From positions 124,001 to 188,000 of the forward strand of contig JAPOVC010000014.1 in the NCBI GenBank assembly GCA_026708325.1: a stretch of 64,000 nt of DNA, written 5' to 3'. Shown here piece by piece: positions 45,517-54,435 of the stretch. The DNA comes from Anaerolineaceae bacterium. GTDB taxonomy: Bacteria; Chloroflexota; Anaerolineae; Aggregatilineales; Phototrophicaceae. Both the position numbers and the translations under genes were made by a program. The notes under the pieces are model-generated. The model was not told the origin of the DNA, searched no databases, and saw only the letters and a list, made by a program, of their open reading frames with translations. Every line of letters begins with the position of its first letter. Within the stretch, counting starts at the first letter, position 1.

Positions 45517-46451
45517 GCGTGGCCATGGAATCGCGAATGCCGGATGCCGAAAGCGCGGTCGTCACCGGCTTTCATTGTCGTCAGTTGACGGTCGTCGGAC
45601 TGGGCCTGATGGGAGGTTCGCTGGCGCAGGCCCTTGGGCCATACGCGGGCAAGGTCGTCGGCGTAGAGGTTGATGCTTCCGCCCGCCAACTGGCGCTGGA
45701 GCGGGAAATCGTCCACGAGGCGACCGGGGACCTGCGCGAAGGCGTGGCCGATGCCGACGTCGTTGTACTGGCAGCGCCGGTCCGCAGCATCATCGACATG
45801 CTCGAACATCGCCTGGGGACCTACATGCGCTCCAATACGCTTTTGCTGGACCTGGGCAGCACCAAGCAAAGCATCAACCGGGCGATGCGAGAGTTGCCCA
45901 TTGGCATCCTCGCCGTGGGCGGCCACCCGATGACCGGGCGCGAATCGAGCGGCGCAGGCGACAGTGACCCCGACATGTTTCGCAATCGGCCCTTCGTCCT
46001 TTGTCCCAACCGCCGCACGACGCCTTCGGCCCTGCTGCGCGCGCGCGCTCTGGTTCAGGCCCTCGGCGCGCTTCCCATCGAAATGGACGCCGAGCGACAT
46101 GACCGCGTGGTCGCCGCTATCAGTCATCTGCCCTATTTGTTGAGCACGGCGCTGGTGGCAACGGTGGCCAATGAGGGAGAAAACGATGAGGCCGTCTGGG
46201 ATCTGGCTGCCGGCGGATTTAGGGACATGTCCCGACTGGCCGGCAGTGACGTGCGCATGATGGGCGACATTCTCAGTACCAATACCCAGGCAGTAGCGAC
46301 CCTGCTGGCCATGTTTCGTATGCAACTGGCCCAGTTGGAGGCCATGTTGATATCACGCGACGATCAGCGCCTGACTGCCACGTTGCGTCCCATCAGCGAA
46401 TCGCGACGGGAATGGACGGCAGGTAACGGAGCGCGCCATGCCCAACCCTGA
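45513..46451 (+). CDS. tyrA: Prephenate dehydrogenase (or arogenate dehydrogenase)
   Basis: 312 residues. Rossmann motif VVGLGLMGGSLAQALG near residue 25, STKQSIN, GGHPMTGRESSGA and HDRVVAAISHLPYLLSTAL are typical of the TyrA dehydrogenase domain. It oxidatively decarboxylates prephenate to hydroxyphenylpyruvate; substrate and NAD/NADP preference are not resolved. No ACT domain follows. Start uncertain: GTG 45513 overlaps the aroH stop (GTGA), GTG 45519 has better spacing from GGAGG, and ATG 45525 is also possible. Confidence 0.92.
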   Translation: MSVAMESRMPDAESAVVTGFHCRQLTVVGLGLMGGSLAQALGPYAGKVVGVEVDASARQLALEREIVHEATGDLREGVADADVVVLAAPVRSIIDMLEHRLGTYMRSNTLLLDLGSTKQSINRAMRELPIGILAVGGHPMTGRESSGAGDSDPDMFRNRPFVLCPNRRTTPSALLRARALVQALGALPIEMDAERHDRVVAAISHLPYLLSTALVATVANEGENDEAVWDLAAGGFRDMSRLAGSDVRMMGDILSTNTQAVATLLAMFRMQLAQLEAMLISRDDQRLTATLRPISESRREWTAGNGARHAQP

Positions 46452-47754
46452 ATCAACCTGCCTGATCGTCCAGCCTTCGCAGGACCTGCGGGGCACGACC
46501 GGGGTCCCTGGCGACAAGTCCATTTCCCACCGTGCGGTGATGCTGGCAGCGTTGGCCGAAGGCAGGTCCACCGTGCGCGGTTGGCTGGCAGCGGGCGATA
46601 CCGAGGCGACCCTGCGCAGCGTGCAGGCGCTTGGCGTGCGTGTCGAGCGTCCCGCGCCTGACGAAATTCATGTCCACGGCCAGGGCAGTTTAAGGGCGGC
46701 GGCAGAGCCGCTGGATTTCGCCAACGCCGGAACCGGCATTCGTCTGATGACGGGCATCATGGCGGGTCAACCCTTCGCGTCGGTGCTCGATGGCACCCCC
46801 CAGTTGCGTCGCCGGCCCATGAAACGCATCATCACGCCCCTGACTCAGATGGGGGCTGACATCAGCGGGGTAGAAGGCAGGGCGCCGCTGCGCATCCAAC
46901 CTGCGGCGCTGCGCGGCATTCGTTACGAGATGCCCGTCGCCAGCGCCCAGGTCAAGAGCGCCGTCTTGCTGGCGGGCTTGTTCGCGAAGGGAGAAACGAC
47001 TGTCGTTGAACCGGGGCCGACCCGTGACCACAGTGAGTGCATGTTGCGCGCGGCAGGAGTCGACGTGCAGGCCGAAAACGGGGTTGTCACCTTGCAGCCA
47101 GCAACCGGGCTGCGGCCGCTGGATTTCCGCGTGCCGGGCGACTTTTCTTCCGCGGCCTTTCTGCTGGTGGCGGCGACGACTGCGGCGGGCAGCGAGCTTC
47201 GACTGACGGGCATCAATTTGAATCCGACCCGCACCGGTCTGCTGGATGCCCTTCGCATGATGGGGGCGGACATTCAGGTCAGCGAGGTCGGGATGGAAGC
47301 TGGAGAACCGTCCGGTACGCTGACAGTGAAACAAGGGCCATTGTGCGGAATCGAAATCGGCGGGGACATGGTCGTGCGCATGATCGATGAATTCCCTGCG
47401 CTGATGGTGGCCGCGCTTTGTGCAGAAGGACGCACGACCGTGCGCGACGCGGGGGAATTGCGTCTGAAGGAGACCGACCGGCTCTCGGTCATGACCCAGG
47501 AATTGCGACGGCTGGGGGCTTCCATCGAGGAGCGGGAGGGTGGCTTTGTCATTGAAGGCCCCCAGGCGCTGCAGGGTGCGGACGTGGACGGCCATGACGA
47601 CCATCGCATCGCCATGAGTCTGACCCTGGCGGGGATGCTGGCGCAGGGCCAGACGCGGTTGCATGATGCGGAATGTATCGCGGATTCTTTCCCCGGTTTC
47701 GAGGAGTCCCTGCGATCGCTTGGCGCCCGCGTGGTTGCCGCACAGGACGAGTGA
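46438..47754 (+). CDS. aroA: 5-enolpyruvylshikimate-3-phosphate synthase
   Basis: 438 residues. PGDKSISHRAVMLAALAEG (Lys/Ser substrate contacts), NAGTGIRLMTGIMAG, DGTPQLRRRPMKRI, DEFPALMVAALCAEG, RLKETDRLSVM and DHRIAMSLTLAG are the full set of family motifs. It makes EPSP on the way to chorismate. The NAGTGIRL loop has Gly where the common class I motif also has Gly (NAGTA/GTR). Overlaps tyrA by 14 bases. Confidence 0.97.
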   Translation: MPNPESTCLIVQPSQDLRGTTGVPGDKSISHRAVMLAALAEGRSTVRGWLAAGDTEATLRSVQALGVRVERPAPDEIHVHGQGSLRAAAEPLDFANAGTGIRLMTGIMAGQPFASVLDGTPQLRRRPMKRIITPLTQMGADISGVEGRAPLRIQPAALRGIRYEMPVASAQVKSAVLLAGLFAKGETTVVEPGPTRDHSECMLRAAGVDVQAENGVVTLQPATGLRPLDFRVPGDFSSAAFLLVAATTAAGSELRLTGINLNPTRTGLLDALRMMGADIQVSEVGMEAGEPSGTLTVKQGPLCGIEIGGDMVVRMIDEFPALMVAALCAEGRTTVRDAGELRLKETDRLSVMTQELRRLGASIEEREGGFVIEGPQALQGADVDGHDDHRIAMSLTLAGMLAQGQTRLHDAECIADSFPGFEESLRSLGARVVAAQDE

Positions 47755-47803
47755 AGACGCCCTGCGACCAACTGATATACTGCCTTGAAAGGGAGGCACG
47801 CTC

Positions 47804-48646
47804 TTGCAGCACAAGGTTGGTGTCATCGGGTGGCCGGTAGAGCACAGCGTAAGCCCGCAAATGCACAACGCTGCCTTGCAGTCGGCAGGGCTGGCCGATT
47901 GGCGCTACGAGCGCATCGCCATTCCCCCGGACATTGTGGGGCACAGCCTGCGCACGCTGCGGGACGAAGGTGGATTCCACGGTCTGAATGTGACCGTGCC
48001 GCACAAACAGGCCGTGTTGCCTTATGTGCGGCCGGATGAAGTCGCGCTGGCGCTGGGGGCCGTCAACACCATCGATTTCCGCGACAACAGCGCGACCAAC
48101 ACCGATCACATCGGACTGATCGATGACCTGCACGCCCACGGCGTGGAGCTGGCAGGGGCCCGAGCGTTGGTGCTGGGCGCCGGCGGATCGGCGCGCGCAG
48201 CCGTCTATGGCCTGAAACGTGCCGGCGCTGAGGTTGCCGTCGTCAATCGCACGGAATCCCGTGCAAGCGCCATGTTGGCGCACCTGAGGAGGACGGCGGA
48301 CATCAGGGATGTCACCTTGCTTACGCTGGAACAGGCAGCCGGGGATGACCTGTCGCTGGTGGTCAACTGCACGTCGCTGGGCATGTGGCCCCATGGAGAC
48401 AGTTGCCCCTGGCCGGCCTCCATCCCTTTTCCCGCCGGCGCTACAGGATACGATCTGGTCTACCGGCCGCGCCGTACCCGCTTCATGGAACTGGTAGAAG
48501 ACTGTGGCGGTCGCGCCATCGGCGGCCTGGGGATGCTGGTGCGACAGGGCGCGGCATCCTTCGCCATCTGGACCGGTCGTCAGGCTGACGTCGATGTCAT
48601 GTTCGCTGCAGCTGAAGCGGCACTACCCAATGACGACGAGTCCTGA
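47804..48646 (+). CDS. aroE: Shikimate dehydrogenase
   Basis: 280 residues. GWPVEHSVSPQMHNAA at 8-23 binds shikimate, NVTVPHKQAV holds the catalytic Lys, NTDHIGL the catalytic Asp, and LGAGGSARAAVYGL with VNRTESRA forms the NADP site. TTG start at 47804 is preferred because GGGAGG lies seven bases upstream. A 49-base gap after aroA, the largest in this operon, includes a TATACT at about 47775 with a poor -35, so an internal promoter is possible. Confidence 0.95.
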   Translation: MQHKVGVIGWPVEHSVSPQMHNAALQSAGLADWRYERIAIPPDIVGHSLRTLRDEGGFHGLNVTVPHKQAVLPYVRPDEVALALGAVNTIDFRDNSATNTDHIGLIDDLHAHGVELAGARALVLGAGGSARAAVYGLKRAGAEVAVVNRTESRASAMLAHLRRTADIRDVTLLTLEQAAGDDLSLVVNCTSLGMWPHGDSCPWPASIPFPAGATGYDLVYRPRRTRFMELVEDCGGRAIGGLGMLVRQGAASFAIWTGRQADVDVMFAAAEAALPNDDES

Positions 48647-48663
48647 CGCCTGGGAGTGAATGC

Positions 48664-49851
48664 ATGATCAGATACCTGACAGCGGGCGAGAGTCACGGCC
48701 CGCAAATCGATGCCATTGTGGATGGCGTGCCGGCCGGGCTGGCGCTGTCCGCTGAGGACATCAATCGTGAACTCTTCAGGCGTCAGCAGGGTTACGGCGC
48801 CGGTGGACGGATGAGCATCGAGAAAGACCGCGTGAAAATCAGCGCGGGCCGGATGAACGGCCTGACAACCGGCGCACCGATAGCCCTGACCGTCAGCAAC
48901 CGCGACTGGCGCAACTGGCGCGAGCGGGACGTGAAACCCATGACCACCCCGCGACCGGGCCACGCAGACCTTACCGGCGCCATCAAGTACGGCTATCGTG
49001 AATTGCGGCTCTCGCTGGAGCGCGCCAGCGCGCGCGAAACGACCATGCGGGTGGCGGTGGGGGCCATTTGCCGACGATTGCTGGCGGAGTTTGGCATCGT
49101 CATCGGCGGATACATCACGCGGATTGGCGCAGTGGACCTGGAACTGGCGGACGAGTGGCCGGTGGACCATGAAGCGCGCTTTCGGGATGCCGAGGCCAAC
49201 GACGTCCGCTGCCCCGACGAGGGCGTGGCGGCACGCATGCACGAGGAAATCCGCCAGGCGATCATCGACAAGGACACGCTGGGCGGCATTATGGAGCTGG
49301 TTGCGCTCAACGTGCCGCCCGGGCTGGGCAGTTACGTGCAGCATGACCGACGCCTGGACGCGCGGATCGTGGGCGCCATGGTTGGCATCCATGCGATGAA
49401 GGGCGCCGAGATTGGCAGCGCCTTCGAGAATTCGTCAAGGCGCGGAACGCAGGTCCATGATGAAATCACCCTGGCAGAAGACGGGGATTCCCTGACGCGC
49501 CGCAGCAACCGGGCGGGCGGAATCGAGGGAGGCATTTCGACCGGTGAACCCATTGTGGCGCGCGTGGCCATGAAACCTATCTCCACGGTCCTGAGAGGAT
49601 TTGCTTCGATCAATCTGGCCAGTGGTGAAGCGGAAGCCACGACCTATGAACGCAGCGACTTTTGCGCACTGCCGCGTGCCGTGCCAGTGGGTGAAGCCGT
49701 CCTGTCCATCGTTCTGGCGGACGCATTGCTGGAAAAGCTGGGCGGTGACAGCGTGGGGGAAATGCGGCCCCGGCTGGAATCCTTGCGAAGAGCGCGGCTG
49801 AGCGACCTGCCGATGGACGACGTTTCCTGGCGCCTTGGCTATGAAGACTAA
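48664..49851 (+). CDS. aroC: Chorismate synthase
   Basis: 395 residues. Opens with LTAGESHGPQIDAIVDG; FMN/substrate motifs RRQQGYGAGGRMSIE, RPGHADLTGAIKYGY, RASARETTMRVAVGA and the C-terminal KPISTVLRGFASINLA and SDFCALPRAVPVGEAV are present. It makes chorismate from EPSP with reduced FMN. ATG at 48664, 17 bases after aroE. Overlaps aroK by 11 bases. Confidence 0.97.
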   Translation: MIRYLTAGESHGPQIDAIVDGVPAGLALSAEDINRELFRRQQGYGAGGRMSIEKDRVKISAGRMNGLTTGAPIALTVSNRDWRNWRERDVKPMTTPRPGHADLTGAIKYGYRELRLSLERASARETTMRVAVGAICRRLLAEFGIVIGGYITRIGAVDLELADEWPVDHEARFRDAEANDVRCPDEGVAARMHEEIRQAIIDKDTLGGIMELVALNVPPGLGSYVQHDRRLDARIVGAMVGIHAMKGAEIGSAFENSSRRGTQVHDEITLAEDGDSLTRRSNRAGGIEGGISTGEPIVARVAMKPISTVLRGFASINLASGEAEATTYERSDFCALPRAVPVGEAVLSIVLADALLEKLGGDSVGEMRPRLESLRRARLSDLPMDDVSWRLGYED

Positions 49852-50338
49852 TATCGTCCTGACCGGATTCATGGGCAGCGGCAAGTCGACCGTGGGTCGA
49901 CTGGTTGCCGAGGCTCTGCAACGCGACTTTGTCGACAGCGACGACCTGATTGTTGAGTGCGCCGGCAAGTCGATTGCGCGGATCTTTGCCGACGAGGGAG
50001 AAAAAGGTTTCCGCAGGCTGGAGAGCAGCGTGTGTCAACACCTGGCGTCACAGGACGACCTGGTCATCGCCACCGGGGGCGGTGCCTTGCTGGATGAGGC
50101 CAACCGCGACGCACTGGAAAAAGGAGGCATCCTGGTCTGTCTGCTGGCGTCGCCGGCGGAAATCCATCAGCGTCTGGCCGGCGAAAGCGGTCGCCCTCTG
50201 TTTAACGGCAACTGGGAAGCACTGTATCAGGAGCGGCTGCCCACCTACCAGGGAATCGCGCATCGAATCAATACGGATGACAAGACTCCGATGGAGGTGG
50301 CGCAGAAAGTGGTGGAGCTGTGGCGCGCATCCCGGTAA
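49841..50338 (+). CDS. aroK: Shikimate kinase
   Basis: 165 residues. Walker A GFMGSGKSTVGRLVAEAL at about 9-26, DSDDLIVECAGKSIARIF (Mg and shikimate binding), IATGGGALLD, and a lid region RPLFNG. ATG at 49841 inside the end of aroC; a TTG at 49835 is the alternative. Overlaps aroB by 19 bases. Confidence 0.95.
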   Translation: MKTNIVLTGFMGSGKSTVGRLVAEALQRDFVDSDDLIVECAGKSIARIFADEGEKGFRRLESSVCQHLASQDDLVIATGGGALLDEANRDALEKGGILVCLLASPAEIHQRLAGESGRPLFNGNWEALYQERLPTYQGIAHRINTDDKTPMEVAQKVVELWRASR

Positions 50339-51393
50339 AGGGCCCCGGCGGCGGTTACGACATCGTGATCGAACCGGGCCTGCTGCAAGACGGCGAGCGT
50401 CTGGCCGGCAAATTCGGTCTTGCCAGGCGTGTGGCCGTAGGCACCACAGATACCATTGCGGGCATGCATGGCCATGCCCTGACGAGACGCCTGCCGGATG
50501 CCCTGCTGGTCACCATGCCGGATGGGGAACAACACAAGTCGCTGGCGACAGTGTCGCAGCTCTACAGCGACTTTGTGGCAGCCGGTCTGGACCGACATGG
50601 GACGGTACTGGCGCTGGGCGGTGGCGTCGCCTGCGATACCTTCGGCTTTGCCGCGACGACCTACCTGCGCGGCGTTCGTCTGGTCATGGCGCCGACGTCA
50701 CTGCTGGCCATGGTTGACGCCAGCGTGGGGGGCAAGACAGGGGTCGACATCGCGGAGGGCAAGAACCTGGTGGGAACTTTCGCGCGACCAGCCGCGGTTC
50801 TCATCGACAGCGAGGTGCTGGAGACCCTGCCGGAAGGGGAATGGCGCAATGGCATGGCCGAGGTCCTGAAGCATGGATTGCTGGCCGACGCTGAATTGCT
50901 TGATCCGGCGTTGCACAGTCGTAACAACGCCCTTGCCCTGGTCGCGCGCGCCGTGCAGGTCAAGGTTGACCTGGTGCAGCGCGATCCCTTTGAACAAAAC
51001 GTGCGCGCCTGGCTAAACCTTGGTCACACATTCGCTCATGCCATCGAACTGGTCAGCGACTTTCACTGGTCGCACGGGGAGGCCGTAGGTGTGGGTCTGG
51101 TGGCAGCGGCGCGGCTGTCCCATGCCATTGGCCTGTGTTCCCTTGCGCTGGCGGACCAGGTTGAAGCGTGCGTTGCCGGTGCCGGGTTGCCGGTTCGTCT
51201 GGGTGGCATGGACGCCGAAGCGATTTGCGCGGCCATGGCAACCGACAAGAAACGGCGGGCCGGTCGCGTTCGCTTTGTGCTGCTGCGCGCCATACACGAC
51301 GTATCCCTTGTTGATGATGTCCCCATGGCGGCTGTTGTCGAGGTATTGAACGGGATGCAGGGAATCCCGCTGCGGGAGGGTAGACCATGCTGA
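50320..51393 (+). CDS. aroB: 3-dehydroquinate synthase
   Basis: 357 residues. DGEQHKSLATV, LALGGGVACDTFGFAATTYLRG (NAD binding), PTSLLAMVDASVGGKTGVD, and the zinc ligands in GMAEVLKHGLL, NLGHTFAHAIE and WSHGEAVGVG. GTG start at 50320 after GGTGGAG. It catalyses the second step of the shikimate pathway; the first, DAHP synthase, is not in the window. Confidence 0.96.
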   Translation: MARIPVKGPGGGYDIVIEPGLLQDGERLAGKFGLARRVAVGTTDTIAGMHGHALTRRLPDALLVTMPDGEQHKSLATVSQLYSDFVAAGLDRHGTVLALGGGVACDTFGFAATTYLRGVRLVMAPTSLLAMVDASVGGKTGVDIAEGKNLVGTFARPAAVLIDSEVLETLPEGEWRNGMAEVLKHGLLADAELLDPALHSRNNALALVARAVQVKVDLVQRDPFEQNVRAWLNLGHTFAHAIELVSDFHWSHGEAVGVGLVAAARLSHAIGLCSLALADQVEACVAGAGLPVRLGGMDAEAICAAMATDKKRRAGRVRFVLLRAIHDVSLVDDVPMAAVVEVLNGMQGIPLREGRPC

Positions 51394-51839
51394 AGGGCCG
51401 CATTCTCGTGTTGCAGGGGCCGAACCTGAACCTGTTGGGAACTCGTGAAAGGGATGTCTACGGGGACCTCACGCTCGACGGGATTCATGAGCTTGTTCAG
51501 GCGCATGCAGCCCGCCGGCAGGTTGTTGTGGAGACATTTCAGTCCAACCATGAAGGTGCCTTGATCGACCGACTGCAAGCCGCCCGCGACGAGGTGGACG
51601 GCGTGCTGTTCAACGCCGGCGCCTACACTCACAGCTCCCTGGCGCTACGGGATGCCATAACGGCGGTCAATCTGCCCGTTGTAGAAATCCATCTTTCCAA
51701 CGTTTATGCCAGAGAAGCCTTTCGCCACCATTCCCTGCTGGCCCCTGTCTGCATCGGCGTCGTCGCCGGATTCGGCTGGCGCGGCTACCTGCTGGGGATC
51801 GATGCCCTGCTGGGTCACACTGGCCAGCTGGACGAGTAA
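51387..51839 (+). CDS. aroQ: 3-dehydroquinate dehydratase, type II
   Basis: 150 residues. ILVLQGPNLNLLGTRERDVYG with the catalytic Arg and Tyr, QSNHEGALID, NAGAYTHSSLALRDAI and VEIHLSNVYAREAFRHHS with the catalytic His region. ATG at 51387 overlaps the aroB stop. It is the last gene of the aroH-to-aroQ operon. Confidence 0.97.
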   Translation: MLKGRILVLQGPNLNLLGTRERDVYGDLTLDGIHELVQAHAARRQVVVETFQSNHEGALIDRLQAARDEVDGVLFNAGAYTHSSLALRDAITAVNLPVVEIHLSNVYAREAFRHHSLLAPVCIGVVAGFGWRGYLLGIDALLGHTGQLDE

Positions 51840-51842
51840 ACT

Positions 51843-51865
51843 TGTATCCCTTGACCAGGGATACA
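51843..51865. repeat. Perfect inverted repeat between aroQ and glnA
   Basis: TGTATCCC, 7-base loop TTGACCA, GGGATACA. It begins four bases after the aroQ stop and has no T tract on either side, so it is not a clear terminator. The loop contains a -35-like TTGACC, but the box 17 bases on is TCTGTA, a poor -10. It could be an operator for glnA or an RNA hairpin that ends the aro transcript. Confidence 0.6.
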
Positions 51866-51952
51866 CAAACTAATCTGTAACAAAGCACAAAGGAAGCAGG
51901 CGCCGGGCTTGTCTAGACTGGTCTCCCGCCAGAGGTGCTTTCCCGAGGGGCC

Positions 51953-53287
51953 ATGCCGGACGTCGATTCCATCATCGAAATCTTCAGACAGGACAAGCTG
52001 CGTTACATCAACCTGTGGTTTGTCGATATCTCCGGTGGCGTCAAGAGCATCATCATTCCGGCCGGGCGAATTGAGGAAGTCTTTGAGCGCGGGGTCCTGT
52101 TTGACGGGTCCTCGCTGGAAGGCGGATCCCGTTCGGTCGAGAGCGAGTTGCTCCTCGTGCCGGATGTCAATACATTCGCGATTTTGCCCTGGGACCAGCC
52201 TGACGAGCGCGTCGGGCGCTTTATCTGTCAGGTGCACACGCCCCACGGGGACCCCTACGCGGGCGACCCGCGGAGGGCCCTGCAAAATGTGCTTGGTCAG
52301 GCGCAGGAAATGGGTTTCAGCTTCCGCACCGGCGTGGAACTGGAATTTTTTCTCTTTCAGATGGACGAACAAGGCGTGGCCTTGCCCGCCTGGCCCCACG
52401 ACTCCGTCAGTTATTTCGATTTGTCTACCAACTTCCGCCAGTCAATTCGCCGAAAAATGGTCGCCACGCTGACGCGGCTCGGTATGTCCGTCATTTCCTC
52501 GCACCACGAAATCGGCTCCGGGCAGCACGAGATCAACTTTGGCTATGAAGAGGCCTTGACCACTGCGGACCAGGTCCTGACGGCGCGCGTGGCGTTAAAG
52601 TCCGTGGCGCAGCACAACAACCTGCATTGCACCTTCATGCCCCGTCCACGGCGGGACCTGCCGGGCTCGGGTATGCATACGCACCAAAGCCTGCATGCGA
52701 CAGATACCGGCGCCAATCTTTTCAGCGATCCCGGTCACGAATACGGCCTGTCCGAGACCGGCCGCTGGTTTCTTGCCGGTCAACTGCACCATGCGCGCGC
52801 GATGGTGGCGGTACTTGCGCCGCTGGTCAATTCCTACAAGCGACTGGGCACCAGCATTGAAGCGCCGGTCTACGTGACCTGGGCGCACATCAATCGCGCG
52901 GCGCTGATACGTGTGCCGGGCCTGATGCCGGATGATGGCGCACACACACGGCTGGAGTTGCGCTGCCCGGATCCATCCAGCAATCCCTATCTGGCTGCAG
53001 CGGTGATGCTGGCCGCCGGTCTTGACGGCATCCGCCAAGAGATGCCCCTGCCGGAACCGCTGGAGGAAGATTTGCTGGGACAGGACCGCGCCCGCCTGCG
53101 ACGCACCAAAGTGCTTCCGGCAACGCTGGAAGAGGCCCTCCTGGCCCTGGAAGCGGACGAAACGATCCTTTCAGCGTTGGGGCCCTATATCAGCAACAGC
53201 TTCCTCGCATCCCGCCGGGAGGAAGTTGAGGACTTCAATCGCCAGGTGACGGACTGGGAAATGGAACGTTACTTCCAGAAATACTAG
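51953..53287 (+). CDS. glnA: Glutamine synthetase, type I family
   Basis: 444 residues, the short GSI-alpha-like length. LWFVDISGGVKSIIIP, FDGSSLEGGSR (Asp/Ser of the nucleotide site), ELEFFLF (metal Glu pair), SSHHEIGSGQHEINF, LHCTFMPRPRRDLPGSGMHTHQS (split here by me at family blocks) and SSNPYLAAAVMLAAGLDGI are present. It assimilates ammonia into glutamine, complementing gltB at the other end of the window. ATG at 51953 follows GAGGGG. Some catalytic blocks (PRP for PKP) deviate from the classic GlnA, so a GlnA-like role on another amine cannot be fully excluded. Confidence 0.85.
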   Translation: MPDVDSIIEIFRQDKLRYINLWFVDISGGVKSIIIPAGRIEEVFERGVLFDGSSLEGGSRSVESELLLVPDVNTFAILPWDQPDERVGRFICQVHTPHGDPYAGDPRRALQNVLGQAQEMGFSFRTGVELEFFLFQMDEQGVALPAWPHDSVSYFDLSTNFRQSIRRKMVATLTRLGMSVISSHHEIGSGQHEINFGYEEALTTADQVLTARVALKSVAQHNNLHCTFMPRPRRDLPGSGMHTHQSLHATDTGANLFSDPGHEYGLSETGRWFLAGQLHHARAMVAVLAPLVNSYKRLGTSIEAPVYVTWAHINRAALIRVPGLMPDDGAHTRLELRCPDPSSNPYLAAAVMLAAGLDGIRQEMPLPEPLEEDLLGQDRARLRRTKVLPATLEEALLALEADETILSALGPYISNSFLASRREEVEDFNRQVTDWEMERYFQKY

Positions 53288-53426
53288 CCCTTCGTCGAAG
53301 CGCCCGATTCACCGACAGTAACAGACCCCCGGCCCCGTGCCGGACAGCGCGGACACCGGGAAATGACGTTGAGAGTGCTTCCGTAACTCCGTAGACGTCG
53401 TCGCCCCGCAGACTGTGCATGAACGC

Positions 53427-53455
53427 TTGAGAGCAAGCCGCATCTGCGTTACCAT
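53427..53455 (+). promoter_or_regulatory. Promoter of the ricT cluster
   Basis: TTGAGA (53427-53432), 17-base spacer, TACCAT (53450-53455). Predicted start about 53462, which argues against the ATG at 53459 as ricT start. The rest of the 198-base gap after glnA shows nothing clear. Confidence 0.65.
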
Positions 53456-53485
53456 GGTATGGGTGCCAACATGCGGAGTTGCAGT

Positions 53486-54427
53486 ATGGCCGTGACCCAG
53501 GAGGCGACGACGACCGTTGCAGGCGTTCGCTTCACGAAGGTCGGCAAGTTGTACCACTTTGACCACAGCGCATTTCCTGAACTTGTGGCCGGTGACTACG
53601 TCATCGTCGAAACCGTACGCGGCCGCCAGATGGGTCAGGTGATGGGGTTTACTGAATCGGAAGGCACTTCCAGACGTCGTAACGCGCCTGTCCTGCGCAT
53701 GGCGACTTCGCGGGACATGGCGCTGCGTCAACATTGGGAAGCGCAACAGGATGAAGCCCTGCGGATTTGCGAGGAAAAGGCTGTCGCCTGGGACAATCTG
53801 CGGGAAGTCAAGTTTGTCGCGGCGCAATACAATTTCGACGGCAGCCTGTTGACCTTTTTGTACGCCTCTGAAGAAAACGTCAATCCGGGTCGCTTCTGGA
53901 ACGCCCTGCAACGGGAATTCAGCGCCACTGTCGAAATGCGCCAGATTGGCCCGCGCGACGTGGCCCGATTGCTCGGGGGCTACGGCGCTTGCGGGGAGCT
54001 GCGTTGCTGCAGCACCTTTCTGACGGATTTCAGTCCCATATCAATCAAGATGGCCAAGGCCCAGGGGATATCGCTGAATCCCTCCGAAATAACCGGAATG
54101 TGCGGCCGCCTGCGCTGTTGCCTCGTCTACGAATACGAGCAATACGCCGAAGCGCGCAAGAAGTTGCCGCGGCGTGGCAGGATGATGGGCACGCCCTGGG
54201 GCGAGTGCAAGGTCATAGACGTCCACCCGCTGCAGGATGCGGTCACGGTCATTACCTCCGAAGGGCGCAAACTGGTCCAACGTGAGGAACTGGTGCCACT
54301 GGCTGAATTGCGGGCCCTGCAGCAAAAGGCCGAAAAGCCTTGCGATCGGCATGGGGACGAACCCTGTGAGTGTGGCAAGAAGCCCGGTGAACGTCGTAGT
54401 GACGCCGCCACAGGCGGAAAGGCTTGA
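53486..54427 (+). CDS. ricT: PSP1-domain protein RicT (YaaT)
   Basis: 313 residues. The PSP1 core has VAGVRFTKVGKLYHFD, GDYVIVETVRGRQMG, GGYGACGELRCC and MCGRLRCCLVYEYEQY; the conserved Cys groups are those that hold Fe-S clusters in the RicAFT (Y-) complex of Bacillus, which affects mRNA processing and phosphorelay signalling. A charged Cys-containing tail (CDRHGDEPCECGKK) could bind a further metal. RicA and RicF are not adjacent. ATG at 53486 has GGAG seven bases upstream and fits the promoter. Confidence 0.88.
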   Translation: MAVTQEATTTVAGVRFTKVGKLYHFDHSAFPELVAGDYVIVETVRGRQMGQVMGFTESEGTSRRRNAPVLRMATSRDMALRQHWEAQQDEALRICEEKAVAWDNLREVKFVAAQYNFDGSLLTFLYASEENVNPGRFWNALQREFSATVEMRQIGPRDVARLLGGYGACGELRCCSTFLTDFSPISIKMAKAQGISLNPSEITGMCGRLRCCLVYEYEQYAEARKKLPRRGRMMGTPWGECKVIDVHPLQDAVTVITSEGRKLVQREELVPLAELRALQQKAEKPCDRHGDEPCECGKKPGERRSDAATGGKA

Positions 54428-54435
54428 GTGACACC

